Shown here: in pieces, positions 33,161 through 41,588 of the stretch
Layout of the letters: every line of letters begins with the position of its first letter
How positions within the stretch are numbered: the first letter of the stretch is position 1
Source: Chitinophaga pinensis
GTDB lineage: Bacteria > Bacteroidota > Bacteroidia > 2-12-FULL-35-15
Direction: 5' to 3'
DNA length: 64,000 bases
Assembly: GCA_945885475.1 (NCBI GenBank)
Contig: CAMCYR010000011.1
Location: 1 to 64,000 of the forward strand
The notes under the pieces: generated by a model
Database searches by the model: none
Told to the model about the DNA's origin: nothing
Seen by the model: the letters and a program-made list of their open reading frames with translations, nothing else
Made by a program: the position numbers and the translations under genes

Positions 33161-35755
33161 TTAATACGTATCAACTAATGATTTGATTTTTATTTTTTTT
33201 TTGAGATCCTTAATTTTTGTATTTGCTCGAAAGTAGATGATCTTCGTTTCATTTGGCAGCAAATCAAAATAATTATCACTCAAATTTATATATTCTCCGT
33301 CAATTGAAATGCAAACATCTTTCGCGAGCACATCTGCACGTAACACAAATGAATTATCTGTCAAATTAGATATTTTTATAGAAGGGTTCAACAGTTTAAA
33401 ATTCTTTGGTTTATCGAAATAATGCAGAGTGATTACATCCGAAACATGGCCTTCTGCTTGCCCAATAGAACACTTTAAAACCACATTTTTAAAATTATAC
33501 TTTTTCAAAATCGACTTATCAAAAGAAAAATAAACTTTCGAAGAATTTGCTGCAATAGAAACCAATTGAGTATTTGACCACAATAACTTTCCAGAAAAGT
33601 CGAATAACTCAGCAATTAAATGATCATATTCCGCTTGATGCTTTAAGTCTGAGATCACAAATACTTTGCAGGAATCACTTTGCTCTTCTATAGAAATAAT
33701 AACATTTTCATACGATCGCTTTACCTGATATTGTGAAGCTTTCCAGTTATTGTAATAATCTACAGTACTCCATGAAGTAACCGGCCAACAATCATTCAAT
33801 TGCCAATACAAAGTTCCCATACAATATGGTTTTGCTCTCCGGTGTGCTTCAATCGCTATTTTCATTCCTTTCGCCTGTAATAACTGTGAAACGTACACAT
33901 AGTCGTTTATTTTATTCGGAACAATATAATCGCGTTCCATGTAGGTTGTAATTGTTTTATATCCTGTCGGATGTTTTTGGTGCGCATTTAAATTAACAGA
34001 GTCAATATCATGTCGGCGGTTCAATATATATTCATCATCATAATCAATAGTACGCTTCGTCCCAACTTGTTCAATTTTAGAATCAAACGCACCAAATCTG
34101 CTTAGTGTATTTAATGCCGGCATGCCCTGAAACCCATATTCACTCATAAAACGACCTAGCTTTTTTTCATACATCTCAAATGTTTCCATCCCCCACCAAA
34201 CACCCCAATAGTGTGAATCACCCTCTTGTAAACTTTCTTTATGCCCCCAACCAATGCTAGGAGAAGAAGGCCAATAAGCTCTGCTCCCGTCGTGTATCCT
34301 AACTAAATCATTAATAAGGTTATCAAATAAAGCGGAATTATTTTGTACTATTTCAGTTGAATCTATTTCTGAATAGTTAAATTGTTTTTGCCAGCCCCAA
34401 TTTTTCCATCCTTCATCTACTTCATTGTTTCCACACCACAATGCAATACTGGGATGAGTGCGTAAACGCTCCACCTGACCAATCACTTCCTCCGCTACAT
34501 TCTCAATAAAATGATCGTCACCGGGATACATGGCACAAGCAAACATAAAATCCTGCCAAACTAAAATTCCATTTTTATCACACGCTGTATAAAAAGCATC
34601 ATCTGCATAAACGCCTCCGCCCCATACACGCAGCATATTCATATTTGCATCAACCGCATTTTTAATAGTTATAGTATAATCCTCTTCTTGCAATCGCGGT
34701 AAAAAATTATCTTGTGGAATATAATTGGCGCCCTTCATAAAAACAGGAATGCCATTTAACTTAAAATAAAAACTTTTCCCTATACTATCTTTATCTTGAA
34801 TCAATTCGATGGTACGCAAGCCAATATCAATTCGTTTCCTATCAAGAAAACGAGAGTCATAAGAAAGACTTACTTCAAAATTGTATAATGTGGGAAAACC
34901 CAAACCATTGCTCCACCATCTCTGAGGATTTTTCACATTATAAAAAACAGAATATGTATGAATTCCTTTTTTAAGCTTTAGTTTAGAAATGATCTGACCA
35001 CTATAATCGATTTTATTTCCCTTCATTATTTCGAGATAGGCATTTGCATCTACATCACTTTGTATCTCACAAACAAACTCCAATTCGGCAAGAGTATCTG
35101 ATAAGGACTGTTGGATATACTTTACATTTAGAATCCTCGCGTCGCTCCAACTGAGCATTGTCACATTTTTCCATATTCCACAGGTCACAAAACGAGGACC
35201 CCAATCCCAACCATATTGATACTGCGCTTTTCTCGTAAATACTTTTTCATCGCCAGGTAAAGTGTAAGCAAGTTTTTTTGCTTCTACTTTCCCTCTCTTT
35301 ACAGCCGATTCAAACACAACTTGTAATTTATTTTTTCCTTTGTGCACATATTTTTTAACATCGGACTTCCAGCTCCGGAACATGTTATCAGCAGTAAGAA
35401 TAAGTGAATCGTTTACGAAGACCTTAGCATAGGTGTCCAAGCCATCAAATTTCAATTCAATATGAGATTGTAACAATTCTGATCTCGAAACTAAAAAGGT
35501 AGTTTGATATTCCCAATCTTCATTTTCGATCCACTGCAACTCTTTTTCATTATCAGCATAAAATGGATCAGGTATACGTTTATTATAGAATAGGTCGGTG
35601 TGAACTGTTCCGGGAACACGGGCTTTCAACCATTTTTTATCACTCGCCCTTTTGAATTCCCATTTATTTTTTATGAATTTTTTTTCAAGCATCTGCGCAG
35701 GTAGCACAAAAGGGAACATGATTACAAATAAATATTTTAACAAACGACTCTTCAC
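33161..35755 (-). CDS. GH2 beta-mannosidase
   Basis: An 864-residue secreted enzyme with a 20-residue signal peptide. It has the GH2 sugar-binding domain (GLDTYAKVFVND), the beta-sandwich and a TIM barrel with MLRVWGGGVYADDAFY and WQDFMFACAMYP. The acid/base Glu is in WCGNNEVDEGW (~440) and the nucleophile Glu in MSEYGFQGMP (~538); both are intact. These sequences are characteristic of beta-mannosidases, which cut the core Man-beta-1,4-GlcNAc of N-glycans. It overlaps cutC by 4 nt (ATGA) at its start and ends 1 nt before GH92. Confidence 0.92.
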   Translation of the reverse strand: MKSRLLKYLFVIMFPFVLPAQMLEKKFIKNKWEFKRASDKKWLKARVPGTVHTDLFYNKRIPDPFYADNEKELQWIENEDWEYQTTFLVSRSELLQSHIELKFDGLDTYAKVFVNDSLILTADNMFRSWKSDVKKYVHKGKNKLQVVFESAVKRGKVEAKKLAYTLPGDEKVFTRKAQYQYGWDWGPRFVTCGIWKNVTMLSWSDARILNVKYIQQSLSDTLAELEFVCEIQSDVDANAYLEIMKGNKIDYSGQIISKLKLKKGIHTYSVFYNVKNPQRWWSNGLGFPTLYNFEVSLSYDSRFLDRKRIDIGLRTIELIQDKDSIGKSFYFKLNGIPVFMKGANYIPQDNFLPRLQEEDYTITIKNAVDANMNMLRVWGGGVYADDAFYTACDKNGILVWQDFMFACAMYPGDDHFIENVAEEVIGQVERLRTHPSIALWCGNNEVDEGWKNWGWQKQFNYSEIDSTEIVQNNSALFDNLINDLVRIHDGSRAYWPSSPSIGWGHKESLQEGDSHYWGVWWGMETFEMYEKKLGRFMSEYGFQGMPALNTLSRFGAFDSKIEQVGTKRTIDYDDEYILNRRHDIDSVNLNAHQKHPTGYKTITTYMERDYIVPNKINDYVYVSQLLQAKGMKIAIEAHRRAKPYCMGTLYWQLNDCWPVTSWSTVDYYNNWKASQYQVKRSYENVIISIEEQSDSCKVFVISDLKHQAEYDHLIAELFDFSGKLLWSNTQLVSIAANSSKVYFSFDKSILKKYNFKNVVLKCSIGQAEGHVSDVITLHYFDKPKNFKLLNPSIKISNLTDNSFVLRADVLAKDVCISIDGEYINLSDNYFDLLPNETKIIYFRANTKIKDLKKKIKIKSLVDTY

Positions 35756-36420
35756 GATAATTTCTCTTTAAGCAATTTCACTTCTTCCAAATCAGCTCTA
35801 TCATTTTTCACAATTGCAGAAGAATGATAATAAGGGGTTTCGACTTTCGACTTGAGCAATTCAAGATTTGATGAACGAACTCCCCCTCCGGGCATAATGA
35901 CAATTCTGCCATTTGACAACTTTACTAACTCAGTCAATTGCTCAACTCCTTCTATAGCCGATTTTCTTTGTCCTGAAGTAAGAATAGTTTTAAATCCACA
36001 AGCAATTAAATCTTCCAAATTTTTAGTAAAATCTCCAGAAACATCAAAAGCCCTATGGAAGGTGCAAGGCATTGGTTTAGACAATTCTACCAGTTCTTTG
36101 TTTTGATTTACATTTACACTTCCATCTTCATTCAATATTCCGAATACAAATCCATCCGCCTTCATTTTTTTAAAATGCAGGATGTCTTTTTTCATTTGTC
36201 CGAACTCCGTTTCAGAATAAACAAAATTTCCAGCCCGAGGCCGAATCATGACAAACAGATCCAGATCAATTAATTTTCTGGCTGTTTCAACTGTTCCATG
36301 ATTCGGAGTAATTCCTCCTGAAGAGAAGTCGTCACACAACTCTATTCTGTCGGCGCCACCTTGCTGAGCAATGAGTGCTGATTCCAGATTAAAACAAGCT
36401 ATTTCAAGTTTTGCGTTCAT
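35752..36420 (-). CDS. cutC: CutC family protein
   Basis: A 222-residue TIM-barrel protein. The family pattern is clear: LEIACFNLESALIAQQGGADRIELCDD at the start (cited as IACFNLESA and GADRIELCDD), GGITPNHG, MIRPRAGNF, FHRAFDV, ILTSGQ and IMPGGGVRSSNL. CutC is named for copper homeostasis in E. coli, but its true biochemical role is unsettled. In Bacteroidota it commonly sits beside glycan genes, so a link to sugar metabolism is plausible. It overlaps the beta-mannosidase by 4 nt. The 61 nt upstream consist of the degenerate last copy of the 81-bp repeat, so any promoter would lie within repeat DNA. Confidence 0.9.
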   Translation of the reverse strand: MNAKLEIACFNLESALIAQQGGADRIELCDDFSSGGITPNHGTVETARKLIDLDLFVMIRPRAGNFVYSETEFGQMKKDILHFKKMKADGFVFGILNEDGSVNVNQNKELVELSKPMPCTFHRAFDVSGDFTKNLEDLIACGFKTILTSGQRKSAIEGVEQLTELVKLSNGRIVIMPGGGVRSSNLELLKSKVETPYYHSSAIVKNDRADLEEVKLLKEKLS

Positions 36421-36426
36421 TTTTTA

Positions 36427-37025
36427 TTCTTCCTTGGAGAAAGGTTTAGGGGGATTGATTTCGTTTCTTCTTTTGAGGCTATTATTGGTAAAGTAAATCT
36501 TGCTCTTCCCCCTTGGAGAAGGGGGCTAAAGGGATTGAGTTCGTTTCTTCTTTTGTGGCTATTATTGACAATGTAACTTCTTGCTCTTCCACCTTGGTGA
36601 AGGGGGTTAGGAGGATTGATTTCGTTTCTTCTTTTGAGGCTATGATTGGTAATGTAACTTCTTGCTCTTCCCCCTTGGAGAAGGAGGCTAAAGTGATTGA
36701 TTTCGTTTCTTCTTTTGTGGCTATTATTGATAATGTAATTTCTTGCTCTCCCCCCTTGGTGAAGGGGGCTAGGGGGATTGAGTTCGTTTCTTCTTTTGAG
36801 GCTATTATTGGTAATGTAACTTCTTGCTCTTCCCCCTTGGAGAAGGGGGTTAGGAGGATTGACTTCGTTTCTTCTTTTGAGGCTATGATTGGTAATGTAA
36901 CTTCTTGCTCTTCCCCCTTGAAGAAGGGGGTTAGGGGGATTGACTTCGTTTCTTCTTTTGTGGCTATTATTGATAATGTAACTTCTTGCTCTTCCCCCTT
37001 GAAGAAGGGGGTTAGGGGGATTGAC
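36427..37025. repeat. 81-bp palindrome-bearing tandem repeat array (about 7 copies plus a degenerate one)
   Basis: Seven near-identical 81-bp units plus one degenerate unit (36427-36500). Each contains a hairpin CCCCCTT-NNNN-AAGGGGG (for example 36994-37011), then TAGGGGGATTGA and a conserved GTTTCTTCTTTTG stretch. Units alternate between two subtypes (GTGGCTATTATTG and GAGGCTATGATTG). The period is divisible by three, so the array is translated on the minus strand as a 27-residue repeat. Whole units are repeated without unique spacers, so it is not a CRISPR. Confidence 0.93.
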
Positions 37026-37381
37026 TCATTTTCAATGAATTCCTCAATATAAATATTCATTGCTCTTCTAACATTTTCAAAATCGTATTTTACATCATGC
37101 TCGGTAAACCTAATTACTTTATATCCTAGTTCATTTAATCTTTTATCTCTCTTAATATCGGTATCATATTTAAACTGATGAGAATATCCATCTACTTCAA
37201 TAACAAGTTTTAAACTTCGTGAAATAAAATCTACAATAAAGTTTTCAATTGAATATTGACGATTGAATTGATAACCTGTCTGTTTCCTGCTTAACAAATT
37301 TTTCCATAATAATATCTCACCGAAAGTAGAATTTTTTCTATTTTCTCGAGCGAATGGTTTTAGTTCCTTATTATAAGTCAT
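36482..37381 (-). CDS. DUF559 endonuclease-domain protein with C-terminal 27-residue repeats
   Basis: Residues 1-117 are a complete DUF559 domain, related to Vsr-type and restriction nuclease folds: an EILLWKNLL helix, FNRQYSIENFIVDF (Asp51), LVIEVDGYSH (Glu62, Asp64, His68) and LGYKVIRFTEHDV. The candidate catalytic acidic residues are intact. Residues ~118-299 are seven copies of a 27-residue unit (IPLTPFFKGE then EQEVTLSIIATKEETKS), which is the translated palindromic repeat array. A one-base deletion near 36490-36500 shifts the frame in the last unit and creates the stop codon. DUF559 proteins are often found with such translated palindromes; the biological role is unknown. Confidence 0.85.
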   Translation of the reverse strand: MTYNKELKPFARENRKNSTFGEILLWKNLLSRKQTGYQFNRQYSIENFIVDFISRSLKLVIEVDGYSHQFKYDTDIKRDKRLNELGYKVIRFTEHDVKYDFENVRRAMNIYIEEFIENESIPLTPFFKGEEQEVTLSIIATKEETKSIPLTPFFKGEEQEVTLPIIASKEETKSILLTPFSKGEEQEVTLPIIASKEETNSIPLAPFTKGGEQEITLSIIATKEETKSITLASFSKGEEQEVTLPIIASKEETKSILLTPFTKVEEQEVTLSIIATKEETNSIPLAPFSKGEEQDLLYQ

Positions 37382-37403
37382 ATTTCTTTACAATTGTGAT
37401 ACC

Positions 37404-37614
37404 CAACATCAATCCCCCTAGCCCCCTTCTCCAAGGGGGAAGTGTCCTTATTGAAATTTTACTGTACTATTAAAATTTAAATCGCCAACATCAATCCCAA
37501 TAGCTCCCTTCTCCAAGGGGGAAGTGTCCTTATTGAAATTTTACTTTACTATTAAAATCAAAAGCGCCAACATCAAACCACTATACCTTTCTCAAAGGGG
37601 GAAGTGGCTATTCT
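37404..37614. repeat. second repeat array, three ~82-bp units in inverted orientation
   Basis: Three units begin near 37404, 37486 and 37568 (CAACATCAA). The first has the hairpin CCCCCTT-CTCC-AAGGGGG (37422-37439); the second and third are progressively degraded. The palindrome is the same as in the DUF559 array but on the opposite strand, and the sequence between palindromes (GTGTCCTTATTGAAATTTTAC) is unrelated to that array. It lies between the glycosylasparaginase and DUF559 genes. Confidence 0.85.
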
Positions 37615-37639
37615 TTCATTCAACACTAACCTACTAAAT

Positions 37640-38632
37640 CTACTTTAGATAATAATCTGCATCAATCAAGTTATTTCCATTCGCATCATATACCGCATAA
37701 TTAAAACCACTTTGTACGCAATACGAACCATATTCCCCTTTTTTATTCAAGGCTATAAAACCGACCTGAATATCTTTTAAATTCTTTTTTCTCTTAGCTG
37801 TTAGGTTCACTACTCTACCCACCGCTTCTTTACAAGCGTCTTCAGGACTTTTACCTTGCCGCATTAACTCAACAACTAAATGACAGCCAGCAATACGAAT
37901 CACTTCTTCACCATGCCCGGTTGCTGTTGCCGCTCCAATTTCATTATCGACATATAATCCAGCTCCGATAATAGGAGAATCGCCAACTCTGCCATGCATT
38001 TTATAAGCCATTCCACTGGTCGTGCAAGCTCCGGATAAATCACCATTGGCATCCAATGCAATCATTCCAATCGTATCGTGATTTTCAATATTAACAATCG
38101 GTTTATAATTACTACTCTTCAACCAATCCTGCCATTCTTTTTCAGATGCCTCCACTAATAAATTTTCTTTCTTGAAACCTTGCGACAATGCAAACTGAAA
38201 TGCTCCATCGCCAACCAACATCACATGGGGTGTTTTTTCCATAACGGCTCTCGCCACAGAAATAGGATGTTTTATAAATTCTAAACATGCCACAGATCCA
38301 ATATTTGCATTTTCATCCATAATACATGCATCGAGTGTTACGCGTCCATCTCTATCAGGTCTTCCGCCATATCCTACACTCCTTTCAGTTGGATCGCCTT
38401 CCGGGATCTTCACTCCTGCTTCAACAGCATCTAAGGCTTTACCATTTTTAATGAGAATTTCCCAAGCGGCTTCATTAGCCTTTAAACCGAAATTCCAGGT
38501 AGACAAAACGATTGGTTTTGATGGAGTAAAGCTGTTTTGATGCAGCTTTAATTCTGCTGCATCCGATTTATTTACTAATAAAGCGGCCGATGCAAAAGCA
38601 CTTGTTTTAATAAAATTGCGTCTGGTAGTCAT
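37640..38632 (-). CDS. glycosylasparaginase (N4-(beta-N-acetylglucosaminyl)-L-asparaginase)
   Basis: A 330-residue Ntn-hydrolase that cuts the GlcNAc-Asn bond of N-glycoproteins. The ATG at 38632 gives a twin-arginine signal (MTTRRNFIKTSAFASAALL), so it is exported folded; the frame extends 11 codons further upstream without support. The autocatalytic cleavage site is NHDTIGM with Thr187 as the new N-terminal nucleophile. GRVGDSPIIGAGLY and ATGHGEEVIRI complete the substrate site, and ERSVGYGGRPDRDG is typical. It fits the surrounding glycan-degrading genes. Confidence 0.92.
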   Translation of the reverse strand: MTTRRNFIKTSAFASAALLVNKSDAAELKLHQNSFTPSKPIVLSTWNFGLKANEAAWEILIKNGKALDAVEAGVKIPEGDPTERSVGYGGRPDRDGRVTLDACIMDENANIGSVACLEFIKHPISVARAVMEKTPHVMLVGDGAFQFALSQGFKKENLLVEASEKEWQDWLKSSNYKPIVNIENHDTIGMIALDANGDLSGACTTSGMAYKMHGRVGDSPIIGAGLYVDNEIGAATATGHGEEVIRIAGCHLVVELMRQGKSPEDACKEAVGRVVNLTAKRKKNLKDIQVGFIALNKKGEYGSYCVQSGFNYAVYDANGNNLIDADYYLK

Positions 38633-38751
38633 ATATTTAAAGGGTTTTAGCACCTTCGATTTCAAATAGGAAATAAAAAAAGGTCTATTAGAAACCGAAG
38701 AGTATTATACATTTACAAAGTAGTTTTTCTTACGTACTAATTTAGATATTT

Positions 38752-38790
38752 ATCCCGAATCCCCGCAGGTATAATAGTCCTATCGGGAGT
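38752..38790. terminator. possible terminator between GH20 and glycosylasparaginase
   Basis: TCCCGA (38753-38758) and TCGGGA (38783-38788) form a six-base-pair stem with a long loop, with A/T-rich flanks on both sides. It could end the MFS-to-GH20 transcription unit. The evidence is weak. Confidence 0.35.
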
Positions 38791-38840
38791 TATTTATTTT
38801 AATAAATGTTGTTCCCACTTTGAACAGGTAATTATAAAAA

Positions 38841-40481
38841 TTACTTCATCGTCTTAAAATGCTTTGCATAATTCACACCCAACTTATCTAGGGTTGGTGC
38901 ATGCAATTTTAATCTTACAATAAAATCTTTGTAATTTTTCTTTTCTGTAGGTGTCCATAATGCTTCCGACAATGCTGCCATACGCGGCATCGACATATAT
39001 TCAACTTGCGAAAAAGAAGTAATATACTCGGTCCAAACGTTTGCTTGAGCACCCATGATAAACGCTGATTCTTCTCCTGTTAAGCCTTTAGGTGTTGGAT
39101 TATAAGCATATACCGAATCCAACGGATTGAAACCACCAATTGCCAATGGCTCTTTCGTTTTATCCTTCGACTGGTAATGATCGAAATAACATGGTTTACC
39201 CGGACTCATCACGACATTGTGTTTTTGCTTAGCTGCTTCAATACCCCCCTTTACTCCTCTCCAACTCATTAAAGCAGCATTTGGAGCTAATCCTCCTTCT
39301 AAAATTTCGTCCCAGCCAATTATTTGCTTTCCTTTTGAGTTCACAAACTTTTCTATTCGAGTAATGAAATAACTTTGAAGATCTTCTTCTGTTTTTAATT
39401 TTTCATCTGCTATTCTTTTTTGACATTTCGGACATACTTTCCAACGATCTTTCAAACATTCGTCTCCGCCAATGTGAATGTATTTTCCTGGAAACAAATC
39501 CATCACTTCAGATAATATATCTTCTAAAAAAGAAAACGTTTCATCTTTTCCAGCACAGTATACATCATCTGAAACACCCCAACGTGTGAATGTTTCAAAC
39601 GGACCACCGGTGCAAGAAAACTGCGGGTAGGCAGCAAGTGCAGCCAAAGAATGTCCAGGCATTTCAATCTCCGGCAATACGGTTATATATTTACTCTGTG
39701 CATAGGCAACAATTTCTTTGATATCTTCTTGCGTATAAAAACCACCATAAGAAATTCCATCGTATTTATTCTCTTTTGAAGGTGTCCAATCTTTATTATA
39801 TACCGCTTTTCCGATGATTGTTTCCTTGCGTGTTCCACCAATAGAAGTTAATAAAGGATATTTTTTTATTTCAATTCTCCATCCTTGATCATCCACCAAA
39901 TGCCAATGAAACACATTGAATTTATACATTGCTAAATAATCAATGTATTTTTTCACTTCGTTCTTTGTAAAAAAATGACGGCTACAATCTAAATGCATCC
40001 CACGCCAATTATAACGAGGAGCATCTTTTATCTGAATACAAGGAATTTTTATTTCAGCGGACTTTTCCAATGGAAGTATCTGTATAAGAGTTTGCATCGC
40101 ATAGAACAAACCGGCATTTCCTTCGGCTAAACAAAAGATCTGATTCTGATTTATTGTCAAATCATAATTTTCGGTCCAGCCGGCTTCGAAATCAGGACGG
40201 GTAATAATAATGTAATTCCCATCCGTTGGCAGAACAGTTACAACAGCTAAATCAAATCCATAATTTGTTTTAAAATAATTATTTAAATAATCAACCTCCG
40301 GTTTAAAACTATCGGACATTAAAACAATTTTTGTTTGGGAACTAAGTACAAAGTGATCGTTACTTAACTTCAGCTCTTTGGGTAAAGGAATTATTGGCAA
40401 CGATTTTAATTGAGCGGGCTGCTGTGCAGCACCTATCAATGAAAAGAAAAAGCAGGTGGCTATTAATATTATTTTTTTCAT
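38841..40481 (-). CDS. GH20 beta-N-acetylhexosaminidase
   Basis: A 546-residue secreted enzyme. The ATG at 40481 gives the signal peptide MKKIILIATCFFFSLIGAAQ; the 58-codon longer frame crosses the upstream YeeE gene and is rejected. Residues ~25-145 are the GH20b domain. The barrel contains YNWRGMHLDCSRHFF, HWHLVDDQGWRIEI, PEIEMPGHS and IHIGGDECLKDRW (~335-347) with the catalytic Asp-Glu pair. It removes terminal GlcNAc or GalNAc by substrate-assisted catalysis. It is the last gene of the unit with the MFS porter, ROK kinase and thiosulfate genes. Confidence 0.93.
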   Translation of the reverse strand: MKKIILIATCFFFSLIGAAQQPAQLKSLPIIPLPKELKLSNDHFVLSSQTKIVLMSDSFKPEVDYLNNYFKTNYGFDLAVVTVLPTDGNYIIITRPDFEAGWTENYDLTINQNQIFCLAEGNAGLFYAMQTLIQILPLEKSAEIKIPCIQIKDAPRYNWRGMHLDCSRHFFTKNEVKKYIDYLAMYKFNVFHWHLVDDQGWRIEIKKYPLLTSIGGTRKETIIGKAVYNKDWTPSKENKYDGISYGGFYTQEDIKEIVAYAQSKYITVLPEIEMPGHSLAALAAYPQFSCTGGPFETFTRWGVSDDVYCAGKDETFSFLEDILSEVMDLFPGKYIHIGGDECLKDRWKVCPKCQKRIADEKLKTEEDLQSYFITRIEKFVNSKGKQIIGWDEILEGGLAPNAALMSWRGVKGGIEAAKQKHNVVMSPGKPCYFDHYQSKDKTKEPLAIGGFNPLDSVYAYNPTPKGLTGEESAFIMGAQANVWTEYITSFSQVEYMSMPRMAALSEALWTPTEKKNYKDFIVRLKLHAPTLDKLGVNYAKHFKTMK

Positions 40482-40516
40482 AATTAAGATTAAATAATTT
40501 ATATTAATTAAAACGT

Positions 40517-40927
40517 TTAATGAGGTAATTTGTTTTTTAAGATTCCATATACCCATGTTCCTATAACAGCACTTAATAGTGCAACCAACACTATCAACAA
40601 GCCACTTCCAACCAAGGCGTATAATGGACCCGGACAAGCACCTGTCATTGCCCAACCTAAACCAAATATCAGTCCACCTATAACATTTCCTTTATTGAAT
40701 TCCTTTGATGCGATCTTTATTTCTTCTCCGGCTATTGTTTTAACTTTATACTTTTTGATCAGCCAGATAGAAATCATCCCAATCACAACCGCGGAACCAA
40801 TAATTCCATACATGTGAAACGATTGAAAGCGAAACATCTCCTGAATCCGAAACCAAGAGATTACTTCTGCTTTTATAAGTATCACTCCGAAGATGAAACC
40901 AAGTATTAAAAATTTTATTTTTGACAT
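40517..40927 (-). CDS. YeeE/YedE half-transporter (DUF6691 type)
   Basis: A 136-residue membrane protein with four hydrophobic segments and the motif GLGWAMTGACPGPLYALVG (~93-111), whose cysteine is the conserved residue of the YeeE/YedE thiosulfate and sulfur-compound porter family. It is the second half of a split pair with the 186-residue gene 61 nt upstream. It is likely to move a reduced sulfur compound across the inner membrane. Confidence 0.85.
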   Translation of the reverse strand: MSKIKFLILGFIFGVILIKAEVISWFRIQEMFRFQSFHMYGIIGSAVVIGMISIWLIKKYKVKTIAGEEIKIASKEFNKGNVIGGLIFGLGWAMTGACPGPLYALVGSGLLIVLVALLSAVIGTWVYGILKNKLPH

Positions 40928-40988
40928 ATTACTGATGATTGAATTTATTATTTTTGTAAAAAAGGGATTCGCTTTTACTGATTTTATT

Positions 40989-41549
40989 TTACAATGTCAT
41001 GATCGATGGAAGAATAAACCATGTCATGACCAATCCACCGATAAAAAAACAAATGGTTGCAACTAAGGATGGAAATTGCAAATTAGATAATCCCATAATT
41101 GAATGTCCGGAGGTGCAACCACCGGCATAACGAGTTCCAAAACCAACAAAAAAACCACCTACAACAATAAGGATAAATCCTCTCAAAGAAAAGAGTGATT
41201 CAAAATTAAAGATCTCCTGAGGAATTAATCCATTCTGATTATTTATTCCCATCGCATACAGATCAGAAACAGTTTCTTCAGAAATCTGCACAGCTAGTGG
41301 ATTTTCAAAAATATAACCAGCAACAAATCCACCCACAATAATCCCAAAAGCAAAAATTAAATTCCAGGATTCTACTCTCCAATTATAATTAAAAAACTCT
41401 GTTTTCCCAGGAATACATGCTGCACATATATGACGCAGTGAAGACGATATACCGAATGTTTTATTTCCAAGCAGTAACAATATCGGCACCATTAAACCTA
41501 TTAATGGTCCGGATACATACCATGGCCACGGTTGTGTAAGTATATTCAT
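40989..41549 (-). CDS. YeeE/YedE half-transporter
   Basis: A 186-residue membrane protein with about five hydrophobic segments. GTRYAGGCTSGHSIMGLSN (~142-160) is the hallmark YeeE motif with the conserved Cys. Another cysteine pair (HICAACIPG) sits in the N-terminal half. Together with the smaller partner downstream it reconstitutes a full YeeE-like porter. It starts 39 nt after the thiosulfate dehydrogenase gene, which supports thiosulfate or a product of it as the cargo. Confidence 0.87.
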   Translation of the reverse strand: MNILTQPWPWYVSGPLIGLMVPILLLLGNKTFGISSSLRHICAACIPGKTEFFNYNWRVESWNLIFAFGIIVGGFVAGYIFENPLAVQISEETVSDLYAMGINNQNGLIPQEIFNFESLFSLRGFILIVVGGFFVGFGTRYAGGCTSGHSIMGLSNLQFPSLVATICFFIGGLVMTWFILPSIMTL

Positions 41550-41588
41550 TTAGTTCAGAATTTTAATTTAAAGCGCAATAATTTCAAT

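Noticed and set aside
36513-37052. Open frame of 179 codons on the plus strand through the repeat array
   Set aside because: It is the antisense reading of the 81-bp repeats. The minus strand joins the repeats in frame to a complete DUF559 domain, so this frame is a shadow.
36427-37614. CRISPR array
   Set aside because: The whole 81-82-bp units repeat or the hairpin recurs with non-unique filler; there are no distinct spacers of uniform length and no cas genes.
40482-40655. 58-codon N-terminal extension of GH20
   Set aside because: It overlaps the YeeE gene, while the internal ATG at 40481 gives a normal signal peptide.
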